A stretch of 64,000 nucleotides of DNA from Borrelia persica No12. Its GTDB lineage: Bacteria > Spirochaetota > Spirochaetia > Borreliales > Borreliaceae. Under the pieces are notes generated by a model, which ran no database searches, had not been told where the DNA came from, and was given only the letters and a program-made list of their open reading frames with translations. Made by a program: the position numbers and the translations under genes. Location of the stretch: the NCBI RefSeq assembly GCF_000500045.1, contig NZ_AYOT01000146.1, positions 248,001 to 312,000 on the forward strand. Reading direction: 5' to 3'. Positions 28,700 to 38,190 of the stretch are shown one piece after another (position 1 is the stretch's first letter; every line of letters begins with the position of its first letter).

Positions 28700-28713
28700 G
28701 AAAACAAAATCAA

Positions 28714-28742
28714 TTGACACTATAAGCAAAATTGTGTTAAAT
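28714..28742 (+). promoter_or_regulatory. Promoter of tRNA-fMet and rpsD
   Basis: TTGACA at 28714-28719, 17 bases, then TTAAAT at 28737-28742, 12 bases before the tRNA. The -35 is perfect and the -10 matches 4/6. Confidence 0.7.
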
Positions 28743-28754
28743 TATATTTTAAGA

Positions 28755-28828
<74 letters not shown>

Positions 28829-28846
28829 TTTAAATGTGAGGAACTA

Positions 28847-29473
28847 ATGAACAGGAAAAATATAGCTAAAGGAAAATTAGTTAGACGATTTGGTGTTAAC
28901 ATCTTTGAACAACCAAAATACGACAAATTACTTAAAAAGAAACCCAATCCGCCTGGAATGCATGGGAGATCTAGACGATCTAAAATAACAGAATATGGAA
29001 AACAATTAATAGAAAAACAAAAGGTAAAATTTACTTATGGTATAAGTGAAAGACAACTCACTAATATCTTTAAAGAAGCAAGAAGACAACACGGAGTTAC
29101 TGGTGACAACCTTTTGGCATTGCTTGAGAGAAGAATTGATAATGTTGTCTACAGAGCTGGATTTGCCATTTCAAGAGCTCATGCAAGACAAATAGTTTCA
29201 CACGGAATTATTATACTTAATGGAAGAAGAGTAACAATCCCATCAATTACCTTAAGAGCAAATGACATAATACAAGTAAAAGAAAAAGACAGCTTAAAGA
29301 AGCTGATTAGATCTAATATAGAAAAAACATCTGCACTTAGAAAATTACCAGATTGGATAGAAGTAAACGCCGATGATTTAAATGTAAAGATAACCAGGCT
29401 CCCAGCAAGAGATGAGATACCTACCCTTGCAAATGAACAAATGATTGTTGAATATTACTCTAAGAGAGCATAA
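28847..29473 (+). CDS. rpsD: 30S ribosomal protein S4
   Basis: A 208-residue primary 16S rRNA-binding protein of the small subunit. The N-terminal part has the usual basic segment with the PPGMHGRSRRSK loop. It contains no zinc cysteines, so this is the zinc-free form. The S4 RNA-binding domain covers about residues 97-160 (LLALLERRIDNVVYRAGFA, ARQIVSHGIIILNGRRV). The gene sits alone behind the initiator tRNA instead of in the S13-S11-S4-rpoA operon, which is the arrangement I recall in Borrelia. The ribosome site is GTGAGGA. A strong hairpin terminator follows at 29480. Confidence 0.98.
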   Translation: MNRKNIAKGKLVRRFGVNIFEQPKYDKLLKKKPNPPGMHGRSRRSKITEYGKQLIEKQKVKFTYGISERQLTNIFKEARRQHGVTGDNLLALLERRIDNVVYRAGFAISRAHARQIVSHGIIILNGRRVTIPSITLRANDIIQVKEKDSLKKLIRSNIEKTSALRKLPDWIEVNADDLNVKITRLPARDEIPTLANEQMIVEYYSKRA

Positions 29474-29479
29474 CTTAAA

Positions 29480-29507
29480 AAATAGCATGGCTAGTGCCAT
29501 GCTATTT
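29480..29507. terminator. Bidirectional terminator between rpsD and the lon-side operon
   Basis: A perfect 12-base stem, AAATAGCATGGC and GCCATGCTATTT, with loop TAGT. A T-run follows on the plus strand (after ACC) and another on the minus strand. It ends rpsD on one side and the small basic-protein gene on the other; that gene's stop codon lies inside the stem. Confidence 0.88.
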
Positions 29508-29648
29508 ACCTTTTTTCTTTTTTGCAAAATTTTTACTCAAATTACTATTTACAAGGTTTGAAAAGTTATTCTTAATTGAATTTTTATTAAAACCTTGAAA
29601 ACTCAATGATGTCCTACTACCTGACGGTTTTCTAACTCCATCTTTCAT
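29502..29648 (-). CDS. Small basic protein, 48 residues (BB0614-like)
   Basis: An unlisted short gene. A near-perfect ribosome site TAAGGAGGAACT lies directly before the ATG at 29648. The frame runs 48 codons to a TAG inside the terminator stem. The protein is rich in Lys, Arg, Ser and Asn, begins MKDGVRKPSGSRTS and ends in the tail KKKKGK, so it is strongly basic with little hydrophobic content. It lies 33 bases after the lon stop on the same strand, as the last cistron of the tig-clpP-clpX-lon cluster. Function is unknown; binding to RNA, DNA or ribosomes would fit the charge. Position agrees with BB0614 as I recall it. Confidence 0.8.
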   Translation of the reverse strand: MKDGVRKPSGSRTSLSFQGFNKNSIKNNFSNLVNSNLSKNFAKKKKGK

Positions 29649-29681
29649 AGTTCCTCCTTAATAGATTTTATCATATAAATT

Positions 29682-32120
29682 CTAAATAATATTTAAATAA
29701 TCAAATACTTCTTTTAAATGAGAAACATACTTAACATTAATATTATCTCTAATATCTACTGGAAGTTTAACATAATCTATCTCATTATCTCTTGGAATAA
29801 TAATTTTATTTATGCCATTCCTATAAGCTGCAAGCACTTTTTCTTTAATACCTCCTACAGAGAGAACTAAACCTTTAAGAGTAACTTCTCCAGTCATTGC
29901 AACATCTAAAGGTACTTTTTTATCAGACAAAACAGAAGCTATAGCCGTTGCAATAGTAATTCCAGCAGAAGGTCCATCTTTTGGTATAGCTCCTTCTGGG
30001 AAATGAATATGAATTTCTGGAATTTCATTTATATCAAAATTAAGTTTAGAAGAATAAGTCTTAACAATAGAATATGCCAATTGCGCACTCTCTTTCATAA
30101 CAGATCCAAGACTACCCGTTAAAATAATATCACCTTTCTTATCAAACTTAATAGCTTCAACAGGAAGTACAGCACCACCATAATTTGTCCAAGCAAGACC
30201 ATAAACAAATCCAGAAGAATCAATTTTCATCAAATTAAATCTACACTCACAATTTACATACAAACGAAAGTTATACATATTAATTATCTTATAAATACCA
30301 CGAACATCAGGATCATGAGTAAAGAGTGAATTATTACCATGCATCAAAGAACTTGGAAAATAAAAATTTCCTTCAATAATATCTTCCTTTGAATAACTAT
30401 AAAGCAATTCTCTTACAACCATTCTAAATAAATTGGTCAAAATTCTCTTTAAATTCCTAACTCCAGACTCCATAGTATAGTTTCTAATTATATGCAAAAT
30501 AACATCATCTTCTACCTTTATATAAACTTTATTTAAACAACTTTCCCTAATAATCTTTGGTATTAAAAAATCCTTTGCAATTTCCAATTTTTCAAAACAA
30601 GAATACCCTTCTATCTTAATAATCTCCATTCTATCAAGAAGAGGCTTAGAAATTTCATTTATTGAATTGGCTGTTGCCACAAATAAAACATTAGAGAGAT
30701 CATACGGAATCTCCAGATAATGATCAACAAACCTAGAATTTTGTTCAGCATCTAACACTTCTAAAAGAGCTGCTCCTGGATTCCCTTTATAAGAACCGCT
30801 AATCTTATCTATCTCATCAAGAAGAATAACAGGATTAGATTTACCCGCAACTTTGATTGCATTAATGAAAACCCCAGGGAGAGCCCCAACATAAGATCTA
30901 CGATGCCCTTTAATTTCTGTCTCATCTCTAAGTCCACCAAGCGAAATTTTGGAAAATTCTCTAAAGAGAGATTTAGCAATAGAGAAAGCAACAGAAGTCT
31001 TTCCAGTTCCAGGTGGCCCTACAAGACATAAAATAGGAGCTTGAACCTTAGAATTAATATGATAAACAGCTAAAAAATTCATTATTTTCTCTTTAGCCTC
31101 ATCCATACCATAATGAGAATTTTTTAAAATAAGCTCAATTTCCTTTAAAGAATTTTGCATCTCAGTATTTTCATTCCAAGGTAAATCAAGCAACAACTCA
31201 ATATAATTCCTAACAATATTGGCATCTGGAGAATTGGCATTTGTACGAGCCAACCTAGATATTTCTTTCTCAATTCTCAATTTAACATCTTGAGGAATAT
31301 CCTTTAAATCCAACCTCTCAAGATAATCAGTCTCATCCCTACCTAACCTCTTTTGAATCTCCTTAACTTGTTCAGTTAAAAAATATTCTCGCTGTCCCTT
31401 ATCAAGCTTAGATTTAACTTTAGTCTTAATATCTCTCTTAAGTATTAAAAGCTCAGTCTCAATATTCAAATTTACGATTAATTTCTCTATTCTCAACTTA
31501 ACGTCTAATTCTTGTAAAAGTTCTACCTTAACTCTATATTCCAAATCCACATTAGAAGCTATAATATCAACAAGTTTAGACGGACTATCAAAAAAATTGC
31601 AACTCTCATCATCTTTGAATGTTTCGGGAGGCAAATAAGACTTATAAGTATCATACGTTTCTCTTAAAAATTTAGTATAAGCAAAAAGTTCACCATTAAA
31701 TTCACATTTATCAGATATAAAATCAACTTTTGCCCTTAGATAATTATTTTTCTTCAAAACATTCTTAAGAACAACTCTATCTTGAAAATCAACTAAAATT
31801 TTTACTAAATTCTTAGTAACTTTTATAACCTGAATAATCTTTGAATAAATACCAACAGAATATAAATTATTCACATCAAGCTTGTCATCAACAGCATCAG
31901 GCTTAAGATCATTAACACAAAAAAATAAGATCAATCGATCTTCCAGCATAGACTGATATACCGCATTAATGGCAACATCATTATCAAGACTAACCCACAG
32001 AGTCATATGGGGAAAAAAAACATTTTGTTTTACAACAATAACTGGAAGGTCATCTTTTTTAGAACTAATTAGATTTAGAATTGATTTCATAAAGTTCTTT
32101 TGCCCAAGGCTTATTAACAT
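29682..32120 (-). CDS. lon: ATP-dependent protease Lon (second Borrelia Lon)
   Basis: An 812-residue LonA-type protease. It has an N-terminal substrate-binding domain (about 20-215), a coiled region, an AAA+ module with Walker [10 protein letters not shown] and Walker B LLDEIDK, and a C-terminal serine-lysine protease domain with the nucleophile in PKDGPSAGI and MTGEVTLKG following. All catalytic residues are present. Borrelia carry two Lon proteins; this one matches the copy beside clpX. The start is uncertain: the ATG at 32120 overlaps clpX by 56 bases and has AGGAAGG close by, while the ATG at 32090 has no ribosome site. Overlap suggests translational coupling to clpX. Confidence 0.93.
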   Translation of the reverse strand: MLISLGQKNFMKSILNLISSKKDDLPVIVVKQNVFFPHMTLWVSLDNDVAINAVYQSMLEDRLILFFCVNDLKPDAVDDKLDVNNLYSVGIYSKIIQVIKVTKNLVKILVDFQDRVVLKNVLKKNNYLRAKVDFISDKCEFNGELFAYTKFLRETYDTYKSYLPPETFKDDESCNFFDSPSKLVDIIASNVDLEYRVKVELLQELDVKLRIEKLIVNLNIETELLILKRDIKTKVKSKLDKGQREYFLTEQVKEIQKRLGRDETDYLERLDLKDIPQDVKLRIEKEISRLARTNANSPDANIVRNYIELLLDLPWNENTEMQNSLKEIELILKNSHYGMDEAKEKIMNFLAVYHINSKVQAPILCLVGPPGTGKTSVAFSIAKSLFREFSKISLGGLRDETEIKGHRRSYVGALPGVFINAIKVAGKSNPVILLDEIDKISGSYKGNPGAALLEVLDAEQNSRFVDHYLEIPYDLSNVLFVATANSINEISKPLLDRMEIIKIEGYSCFEKLEIAKDFLIPKIIRESCLNKVYIKVEDDVILHIIRNYTMESGVRNLKRILTNLFRMVVRELLYSYSKEDIIEGNFYFPSSLMHGNNSLFTHDPDVRGIYKIINMYNFRLYVNCECRFNLMKIDSSGFVYGLAWTNYGGAVLPVEAIKFDKKGDIILTGSLGSVMKESAQLAYSIVKTYSSKLNFDINEIPEIHIHFPEGAIPKDGPSAGITIATAIASVLSDKKVPLDVAMTGEVTLKGLVLSVGGIKEKVLAAYRNGINKIIIPRDNEIDYVKLPVDIRDNINVKYVSHLKEVFDYLNII

Positions 32121-33357
32121 GCCTTCCTGTTAAAACTAAGGGCGCAATATCAGCATTTAAAACAGAATCTTTAGTGACAATAACTTTTTTAATTTGTTTA
32201 CTTGAAGGTATCTCAAACATCACATCTTTAAGTAATTCTTCTAAAATAGAACGCAAGCCCCTAGCACCCGTATTTTTAAGCATGGCTTCTTCTGCAATTG
32301 CACTAATCGCAGCCTTTTCAAATACAAGATCAACATTATCCATCTTAAACATATGACAATATTGCCTTACAATAGAATTTTCAGGCTCAACTAATATTTT
32401 AATTAAATCTTCTTTCTCTAATTTATCAAGATAAGAATGCACGGGAAGTCTACCTACAAATTCTGGAATAAGTCCAAATTTAATTAAATCTTCCATTTCT
32501 AAATATTTTAAAGAATTATCTACACCTGTATCTTTTCGACCTGAAGATGAAAATCCAATAAAAGTCTTATTAATTCTTTTCCTAATAATATTCTCAAGAC
32601 CAACAAAGGCTCCACCACATATAAAGAGTATATTATGAGTATTAATTTCAATAGTATCTTCATAAGGATGCTTTCTACCACCCCTTGGTGGCACATTTGC
32701 AATAGTACCCTCAATTATCTTAAGCAAAGACTGCTGCACGCCTTCTCCAGATACATCTCTTGTAATTGACACATTTTCACCTTTCTTTGCAATCTTGTCT
32801 ATCTCATCTATATAAATGATACCTCTTTCTGCAAAAGTCACATCTCCATTAGCAGCATGGATTAGTTTAAGTAAAATATTCTCAACATCCTCTCCCACAT
32901 ATCCAGCTTCAGTAAGCGTTGTAGCATCAGCAATTGCAAATGGAACATTCATCTCAGCTGCCAACTTTTTTGCAAGCAAAGTCTTACCACTACCAGTAGG
33001 TCCTACAAGTAGCACATTTGATTTCTCAAGTTCAACACCGCTATTATCTCTCTTATTTCCCTTAAAGATCCTTTTATAATGATTATAAACAGCAACAGAC
33101 AATACTTTCTTAGCATCTTCTTGTCCAATAATATACTTATCTAAATGATTCTTAAGCTGCTTAGGGGTTGGAAGATTTCTTGGGGCCCTATTATTTGCTG
33201 GCTTGTCTGACTCTTCTTTAAAAAGATTATGACATATTTTTGAACATTCAAAACAAATGGCAACAGAATTTGCCGAAATAAGCTTACCTTCAGCCTCAGC
33301 GCTAGTACGACCACAGAATGAACATCCTTCAATTTTTTGACTTTTACTTCTTGCCAT
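32065..33357 (-). CDS. clpX: ATP-dependent Clp protease ATP-binding subunit ClpX
   Basis: A 430-residue AAA+ unfoldase that feeds proteins to ClpP. The N-terminal zinc-binding domain has the four-cysteine pattern CSFC ... CFEC (residues 12-40). Walker A is [13 protein letters not shown], Walker [10 protein letters not shown], and the sensor/arginine region includes [12 protein letters not shown]. The ClpP-contact loop is in the usual place, with GFSSS nearby. It lies 23 bases after clpP and overlaps lon, forming a proteolysis operon. The ribosome site is AGGTGAG. Length and motif set are normal. Confidence 0.98.
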   Translation of the reverse strand: MARSKSQKIEGCSFCGRTSAEAEGKLISANSVAICFECSKICHNLFKEESDKPANNRAPRNLPTPKQLKNHLDKYIIGQEDAKKVLSVAVYNHYKRIFKGNKRDNSGVELEKSNVLLVGPTGSGKTLLAKKLAAEMNVPFAIADATTLTEAGYVGEDVENILLKLIHAANGDVTFAERGIIYIDEIDKIAKKGENVSITRDVSGEGVQQSLLKIIEGTIANVPPRGGRKHPYEDTIEINTHNILFICGGAFVGLENIIRKRINKTFIGFSSSGRKDTGVDNSLKYLEMEDLIKFGLIPEFVGRLPVHSYLDKLEKEDLIKILVEPENSIVRQYCHMFKMDNVDLVFEKAAISAIAEEAMLKNTGARGLRSILEELLKDVMFEIPSSKQIKKVIVTKDSVLNADIAPLVLTGRHVNKPWAKELYEINSKSN

Positions 33358-33380
33358 ATAAATCTCACCTAAAATTCAAA

Positions 33381-33965
33381 TTAATTTCTCACTAAAATGC
33401 CATCAATAATTCCATAACTTAAAGCATCTTTTGGCGTCATAAAATAATCTCTTTCAATATCAAGAGATAATTTTTCTTTAGGAACTCCTATTTTTTCAGA
33501 CATAATATCTATTATCAACCTCTTAAGTCTTATAATTTCATTTGCTTGTATACTAATATCACTAGCTTGACCACCTATTCCACCCCAAGGTTGATGAATC
33601 ATTATCCGTGAATACGACAATGACTCTCTTTTCCCCACAGTACCTCCTGCAAGCAAAAACGCAGCCATTGAAGCTGCCTGCCCAATACAAATCGTTCTTA
33701 CATCTGGTTTGATATACTGCATAGTATCATAAATTGCAAGTCCTGCAGTAATACTACCTCCTGGAGAATTTATATAAACATATATATCCTTTTTAGAGTC
33801 TTCAGATTCCAAAAACAAAAGTTGAGCAATGATTGTATCCGCTCTTAGATCATTAATCTCTCCACTCAAAAAAATTATCCTATCTCTTAACAATCTTGAA
33901 TATATATCAAACACACGTTCATAATTTCCAGTATGTTCCACAACAGTAGGCACTAAATTATGCAT
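33381..33965 (-). CDS. clpP: ATP-dependent Clp protease proteolytic subunit ClpP
   Basis: A serine peptidase of 194 residues when read from the ATG at 33965, which has AGAGGA at a proper distance and begins [13 protein letters not shown] as in related ClpP proteins. An earlier ATG at 33983 overlaps the tig stop and would add six residues. The catalytic triad is Ser99 ([11 protein letters not shown]), His124 ([10 protein letters not shown]) and Asp173 (ERDYFM). It forms the tetradecameric chamber used by ClpX. It follows tig directly and precedes clpX by 23 bases. Borrelia have a second ClpP elsewhere; this is the one linked to clpX. Confidence 0.97.
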   Translation of the reverse strand: MHNLVPTVVEHTGNYERVFDIYSRLLRDRIIFLSGEINDLRADTIIAQLLFLESEDSKKDIYVYINSPGGSITAGLAIYDTMQYIKPDVRTICIGQAASMAAFLLAGGTVGKRESLSYSRIMIHQPWGGIGGQASDISIQANEIIRLKRLIIDIMSEKIGVPKEKLSLDIERDYFMTPKDALSYGIIDGILVRN

Positions 33966-33979
33966 ATATCCTCTTATCA

Positions 33980-35332
33980 TCATTCACCTGTCTTATAATT
34001 AACAAAATCTCTAAAGGAAATTTTTTCAAGTCTAATCTCTACCACATCTTGCAAAATTTTTTCCTTAACTTTTTGTCTCTTAATTTCATCCTTTAAAAAT
34101 CCAAATAAATTTCTTTCTTTATAAAATTTTTTAATCTCTTCAAGTGTCATTTTTGAATGTTCAGCCTGTTTAATAAGTTCATCCTCTAACTCAGCATCTG
34201 TAACTTCTCTTAAATCATTATCTACCATTTTTTGAAAAACCAATTTAGACTTTAATTTTTTAAGTACATTTTCCTTTAAAACATCACTAACACTCTCCAA
34301 ATTTATAGAAGAATCACCCAATTGAGTAAGATTAATCTTATTTTGATGTGAAAATTCATTAATCACATTCTTTAATTCAGCCTCCAACATGACAGATGGT
34401 ACCTCTATATTTAACCTCTCTGCGATATTATACAAGAATTTTGAAAATTTGAGAGATTCACTTCTTTCCTTAATGATTTTTAACATATTTTCTCTTATAT
34501 ATTCTCTAAGTTCTTCTAGAGTGTTTAAACTATCTCTAATATCTTTTGCAAAATCATCATCAAGTTCAGGGATATCACGTCTCTTGATTTCCTTAACAAC
34601 TATTTTTAATCTCTTGAAGGTATTAGCAAGTTTACTAAATCTATAATCAACATCATAATTTTTCTCTATTATTTTCTCTTCATCCTTCTTCATCCCAATA
34701 ATATCATCATCAAACCCATAATAATTATCAGACTCTCCAATAGTAAACACAAAATCTTGCCTTTTAGTTTCCAAAATCTCATTTAAAGAATCATCAAGTT
34801 CAACAAAATTTGCCCTAACAATACTACCTACTTTAACACTACCACTGTCTTCAACAAGCACTGAATTTTCAAGTTGTAATAATTTAAGTTCATCTTCCAC
34901 ATCCGAATCAGAAACAGTAACTTCTGGTATTTCTACTTTAAAATCTGACTCTGATATATCAGAAATTTCAAATTCAGGATAAGCTTCGTAAACAAAAGTA
35001 AACTCAAAATCTTTATCAAAATCTATTTCTAATTTTTCATCTAATATTTTAGGAACAGCACAACTTAATGGCTTATAAGTTGCACACCCAAAGAATTCCT
35101 CCAAAGATTTATTCACCAACTTTTCTATAGTAAGAGCCCTTATATTATCAGAATACTTGCCTTCAATAACACTAAAAGGAACCATACCAACCCGAAATCC
35201 TTTAATCTTAAGACGAGAAGAATAATCTTTTAAAATTTCATTGTACTTATTCTTAACAAATTCTTTTGAAATTTTAATAACAGCCTGAACCTTAGAACCA
35301 GGCATTAATTTTACATCATTATCTAATATCAC
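33980..35332 (-). CDS. tig: Trigger factor
   Basis: A 450-residue ribosome-associated chaperone and prolyl isomerase. The N-terminal ribosome-binding domain carries the signature GFRxGxxP as GFRVGMVP (residues 46-53); the usual lysine before Val-Pro is Met here. The central FKBP-type domain spans about 150-240 and is divergent, so isomerase activity may be weak. The C-terminal substrate-cradling domain is helical and charged. It is first of the tig-clpP-clpX-lon series and follows four tRNA genes on the same strand, 49 bases after tRNA-Gly, so it may be transcribed from the tRNA-His promoter or from one of its own. Confidence 0.95.
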   Translation of the reverse strand: MILDNDVKLMPGSKVQAVIKISKEFVKNKYNEILKDYSSRLKIKGFRVGMVPFSVIEGKYSDNIRALTIEKLVNKSLEEFFGCATYKPLSCAVPKILDEKLEIDFDKDFEFTFVYEAYPEFEISDISESDFKVEIPEVTVSDSDVEDELKLLQLENSVLVEDSGSVKVGSIVRANFVELDDSLNEILETKRQDFVFTIGESDNYYGFDDDIIGMKKDEEKIIEKNYDVDYRFSKLANTFKRLKIVVKEIKRRDIPELDDDFAKDIRDSLNTLEELREYIRENMLKIIKERSESLKFSKFLYNIAERLNIEVPSVMLEAELKNVINEFSHQNKINLTQLGDSSINLESVSDVLKENVLKKLKSKLVFQKMVDNDLREVTDAELEDELIKQAEHSKMTLEEIKKFYKERNLFGFLKDEIKRQKVKEKILQDVVEIRLEKISFRDFVNYKTGE

Positions 35333-35380
35333 ACTATTCCTCTAATTAAAATAGATTAACACTAATAATTTATAAATTTA

Positions 35381-35452
35381 AGCGAAAGACGGGATTTGAA
35401 CCCGCGACTTTCACCTTGGCAAGGTGACACTCTACCCCTGAGTTACTTTCGC
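35381..35452 (-). tRNA. tRNA-Gly (anticodon GCC)
   Basis: A 72-base cloverleaf on the minus strand with acceptor GCGAAAG/CTTTCGC, anticodon loop TTGCCAA and T arm GCGGGTTCAAATCCCGT; discriminator T, as is common for bacterial Gly. It is the last of four tandem tRNAs. Confidence 0.97.
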
Positions 35453-35458
35453 ATTTTT

Positions 35459-35539
35459 TGCAGAAGGTGGGACTTGAACCCACATGCCTAAGGCACTAGA
35501 TCCTAAGTCTAGCGTGTCTGCCAGTTTCACCACTCCTGC
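35459..35539 (-). tRNA. tRNA-Leu (anticodon TAG)
   Basis: An 81-base class II tRNA on the minus strand. The acceptor is GCAGGAG/CTTCTGC, the anticodon loop is CTTAGGA, the long variable arm is TGCCTTAGGCA, and the T arm is GTGGGTTCAAGTCCCAC. Discriminator A. It lies six bases before tRNA-Gly. Confidence 0.97.
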
Positions 35540-35596
35540 ATACCTTAGGTAGTATACAAAACTTAAAAAGCTTTTGCAAGTACAAAAACAACACTT

Positions 35597-35670
35597 CACA
35601 CCCAGCAGGGATCGAACCTGCAACCTTTGGATTCGAAGTCCAACGCTCTATCCAATTGAGCTATAGGTGT
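35597..35670 (-). tRNA. tRNA-Arg (anticodon TCG)
   Basis: A 74-base cloverleaf on the minus strand with acceptor ACACCTA/TGGGTGT, D-loop CAATTGGATAGA, anticodon loop CTTCGAA and T arm GCAGGTTCGATCCCTGC. Discriminator G. It is the second of four tandem tRNAs. Confidence 0.96.
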
Positions 35671-35687
35671 ACCTAACAAAAATAAAA

Positions 35688-35762
35688 GGTGATTGACGGG
35701 ATTTGAACCCGCGACACCCGGAACCACAACCCGGTGCTCTAACCAACTGAGCTACAACCACC
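35688..35762 (-). tRNA. tRNA-His (anticodon GTG)
   Basis: A 75-base tRNA on the minus strand. It includes the encoded extra G at position -1, which pairs with the C discriminator as is typical of His. The acceptor is GTGGTTG/CAATCAC, the anticodon loop TTGTGGT, and the T arm GCGGGTTCAAATCCCGT. It is first in the four-tRNA cluster. Confidence 0.97.
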
Positions 35763-35787
35763 AATCACTCAATTACACGCAAATTTC

Positions 35788-35816
35788 ATTTTATATATAT
35801 TCAAAGAGTAAGTCAA
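35788..35816 (-). promoter_or_regulatory. Promoter of the His-Arg-Leu-Gly tRNA cluster
   Basis: On the minus strand TTGACT (35816-35811), 17 bases, then TAAAAT (35793-35788). Both hexamers match 5/6. The tRNA-His 5' end is 26 bases downstream. Transcription could continue into tig. Confidence 0.75.
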
Positions 35817-35859
35817 CTAAAACATACATTCAACACAAAATAATATGAAAAATATATAA

Positions 35860-37281
35860 CTACAAAATTTCTAAACTTCTCTTTAAAAAATCATAAACTC
35901 TAACAACTGAAGCAATATCAACACGTTCTCTTGGTGTATGAGGAAAGTTGATCCAAGGCCCAACTGTAACTGCATCTATCCCGCCAAGCTTTGCAGATAT
36001 TACTCCAGTCTCAAGACCAGCATGAATCATTACAATCTTAGCTTCCTTCGAATACATATCCCTATATACATTTTTCAGATGATTTAACAATTCACTATGC
36101 TTTGATGGTTGCCAAGCAGGATAATCATAAATTATTTTCAAATTAGCACCCGAAAGATTGCCAATAGCCTTTAAATGACAATAAATATATTCCTTTTGAA
36201 TATCCAAGAAAGATCTTATTGTAAATGCAAATTGATATTCATTACCAACCCTCAAAAGACTAGCAAAATTTAAAGACGTGTCAATAAGTTTTTCACCATA
36301 GTCTCTAACTTTTTGGACTCCATTCAAAAATGCCATTCCCATATCTAAAAGTTTACACTGATCTACATCATCCAAAACATCACCAGAAAAATCAACTCTC
36401 TTTAAAATAATCTCAAAATCAGTCTCAAATTCATGCATTTTCTGAAAATTACATCTAAATAATTCTAATTCTCTTTCTAAAAAGGAATAATATTCATCTT
36501 CAATTAATATTAAAACCTTTGATTCCCTAGGAATGGCATTGCTTTTATCTCCACCAGATATATGTCCAATCTCAAATTCTATTTTTGTCCTAAGTATATT
36601 TAAAGCAAAAAAAATTAATTTCAAAGAATTTGCCAAATCAATATGAATGTCAGCACCAGAATGGCCTCCTTGAAGACCTGTAAATAAGATCTCAACGCAT
36701 GTTTTTTTCCTACATTTTCTATATTTTGGCTCAAAATTAACATGAACAAGTCTAGAACCAGCACATCCAACTAAAAAATAGCCTTCCTCTTCTCCATCAA
36801 GATTAATTAACATTTTACCACTACACAAATTAGGATCAAGTCCAACAGCACCTATTAAGCCTATCTCCTCATCAACAGTAAAAAGGAGTTCTAAAGCAGG
36901 ATGTTTAAAAGCAAGAGACTCACTCATAATAGCAAGCATCATTGCAACCCCAATTCCATCGTCAGCACCAAGAGTAGTACCCGATGCAACAAAATATCCA
37001 TTATCTTCAATAACCCTAATAGAATCTTTTGAAAAATCATGCATAACAAATTCATCTTTTTCGCAAACCATATCTGTATGAGCCTGCAAAATAACAGGTG
37101 AAATGTTATCGCATCCATTAGCATTAATATTAACTACAATATTCCCAACGCTGTCTTCTTTAAAAGAAAATCCAAATTTTTTAGCTTCTTCTTTAATAAA
37201 ATCACTAATACCTTTCAGATTTTTTGAACATCTAGGAATCTGAGATATCTGTTTAAAATAACGTATGACAATATTCTCCAT
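35860..37281 (-). CDS. pepD: M20 family aminoacyl-histidine dipeptidase (PepD)
   Basis: A 473-residue M20 metallopeptidase of the PepD (carnosinase-like Xaa-His dipeptidase) group. Zinc ligands and catalytic residues appear in QAHTDMVCE, GTTLGADDGIGVAM, FTVDEEIGLIGA and, near the end, MIHAGLETG and GPWINFPHTPRE. The lid/dimerisation region with LQGGHSGADIHIDLAN follows the first catalytic half. It cleaves dipeptides in the cytoplasm, supplying amino acids from imported peptides. It lies 157 bases after cheD on the same strand; in B. burgdorferi I recall a helicase gene between these two, which is absent here. Confidence 0.93.
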   Translation of the reverse strand: MENIVIRYFKQISQIPRCSKNLKGISDFIKEEAKKFGFSFKEDSVGNIVVNINANGCDNISPVILQAHTDMVCEKDEFVMHDFSKDSIRVIEDNGYFVASGTTLGADDGIGVAMMLAIMSESLAFKHPALELLFTVDEEIGLIGAVGLDPNLCSGKMLINLDGEEEGYFLVGCAGSRLVHVNFEPKYRKCRKKTCVEILFTGLQGGHSGADIHIDLANSLKLIFFALNILRTKIEFEIGHISGGDKSNAIPRESKVLILIEDEYYSFLERELELFRCNFQKMHEFETDFEIILKRVDFSGDVLDDVDQCKLLDMGMAFLNGVQKVRDYGEKLIDTSLNFASLLRVGNEYQFAFTIRSFLDIQKEYIYCHLKAIGNLSGANLKIIYDYPAWQPSKHSELLNHLKNVYRDMYSKEAKIVMIHAGLETGVISAKLGGIDAVTVGPWINFPHTPRERVDIASVVRVYDFLKRSLEIL

Positions 37282-37438
37282 CCATAATCTCCAATAAATA
37301 TTAAAATAAAATCAAAATTTAAAATTAAGACTAAACATAACTACCACATATTAAATATAACACAATTTAAAAAATTAATTTTAAATAAAAAAAAATATCA
37401 AAATTAATATGTAAGTTTACTTTGTTCATACAAAAAAA

Positions 37439-37930
37439 CTAAAAAACTCTAACACCATCTGGATATTCAACAACAACCTTAAAATTTTCAGGATAAGCAA
37501 AAATCTTTCTGGATTTAGACTGAGCAAAATCCTGAGCCAAAATTGGAATACCATGCTTAGTCAAGGCATCAACTGCAAATGATGAATTCTCAGCACCCAC
37601 CTGCATCATCCCACTGGCCATAAAATTAGCACCTCCAAAAAGCTTAGCTTTAAGATTACTCTTTGATGCGCCATTTTGCATCATAGCATCAATTAACATA
37701 GGAATAGCATAAACACCATATCTACCCCTTTTATCATGATCTACAGCCGAATCGGATTTCACAAGTACATAATGATTTGCACCTATAAGTTTACGCAATC
37801 CATCATAAAGCACAACAGAAACACAAGATCCAAGTATCGTAGATATAACCCTATCATTTGATACAAAAGCCTCACCTGGAACTATGATTGTAACATCTCT
37901 CTTCAATTTAAAATTAAAATGATTTAACAT
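37439..37930 (-). CDS. cheD: Chemoreceptor glutamine deamidase CheD
   Basis: A 163-residue CheD family protein. The catalytic pair is Cys36 in STILGSCVSVVLYD and His53 in GANHYVL; the 17-residue spacing equals that of the Thermotoga enzyme. CheD deamidates glutamines on methyl-accepting chemotaxis proteins and binds CheC/CheX phosphatases. Two chemoreceptor genes lie further along this window. It appears to be transcribed alone between dacA and pepD. Length and motif are normal. Confidence 0.93.
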   Translation of the reverse strand: MLNHFNFKLKRDVTIIVPGEAFVSNDRVISTILGSCVSVVLYDGLRKLIGANHYVLVKSDSAVDHDKRGRYGVYAIPMLIDAMMQNGASKSNLKAKLFGGANFMASGMMQVGAENSSFAVDALTKHGIPILAQDFAQSKSRKIFAYPENFKVVVEYPDGVRVF

Positions 37931-38190
37931 AAAATTAATTACTCTCTTTAAAAATTTTTATAAAACCACATAATTACCATCAAATGGTCTGGTCTAGCTC
38001 TTAAACACAATTAAACAAATAAATTTAGAATTTAGAATATAAAAACATGCAAAAATCAGTCCTCCAAATCTTTCATTAGTTTTAAATGTAGCATTTAATA
38101 ATTTTCATGCTAGATCTTATTATTAAATCATTATCTCTTGAAAAGATATTCCAAATCTATTTTAAAGAAAAAACAATTCATAGCTTTTCA

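Noticed and set aside
35432..35623. A 63-codon minus-strand frame across tRNA-Leu and tRNA-Gly
   Set aside because: It is made entirely of tRNA gene sequence and its spacers; the residues follow tRNA structure.
35381..35762. Repeated motifs such as GGTTCAAATCCC resembling direct repeats or a CRISPR array
   Set aside because: They are the conserved T arms of four tandem tRNAs. No regularly spaced identical repeats occur anywhere in the window.
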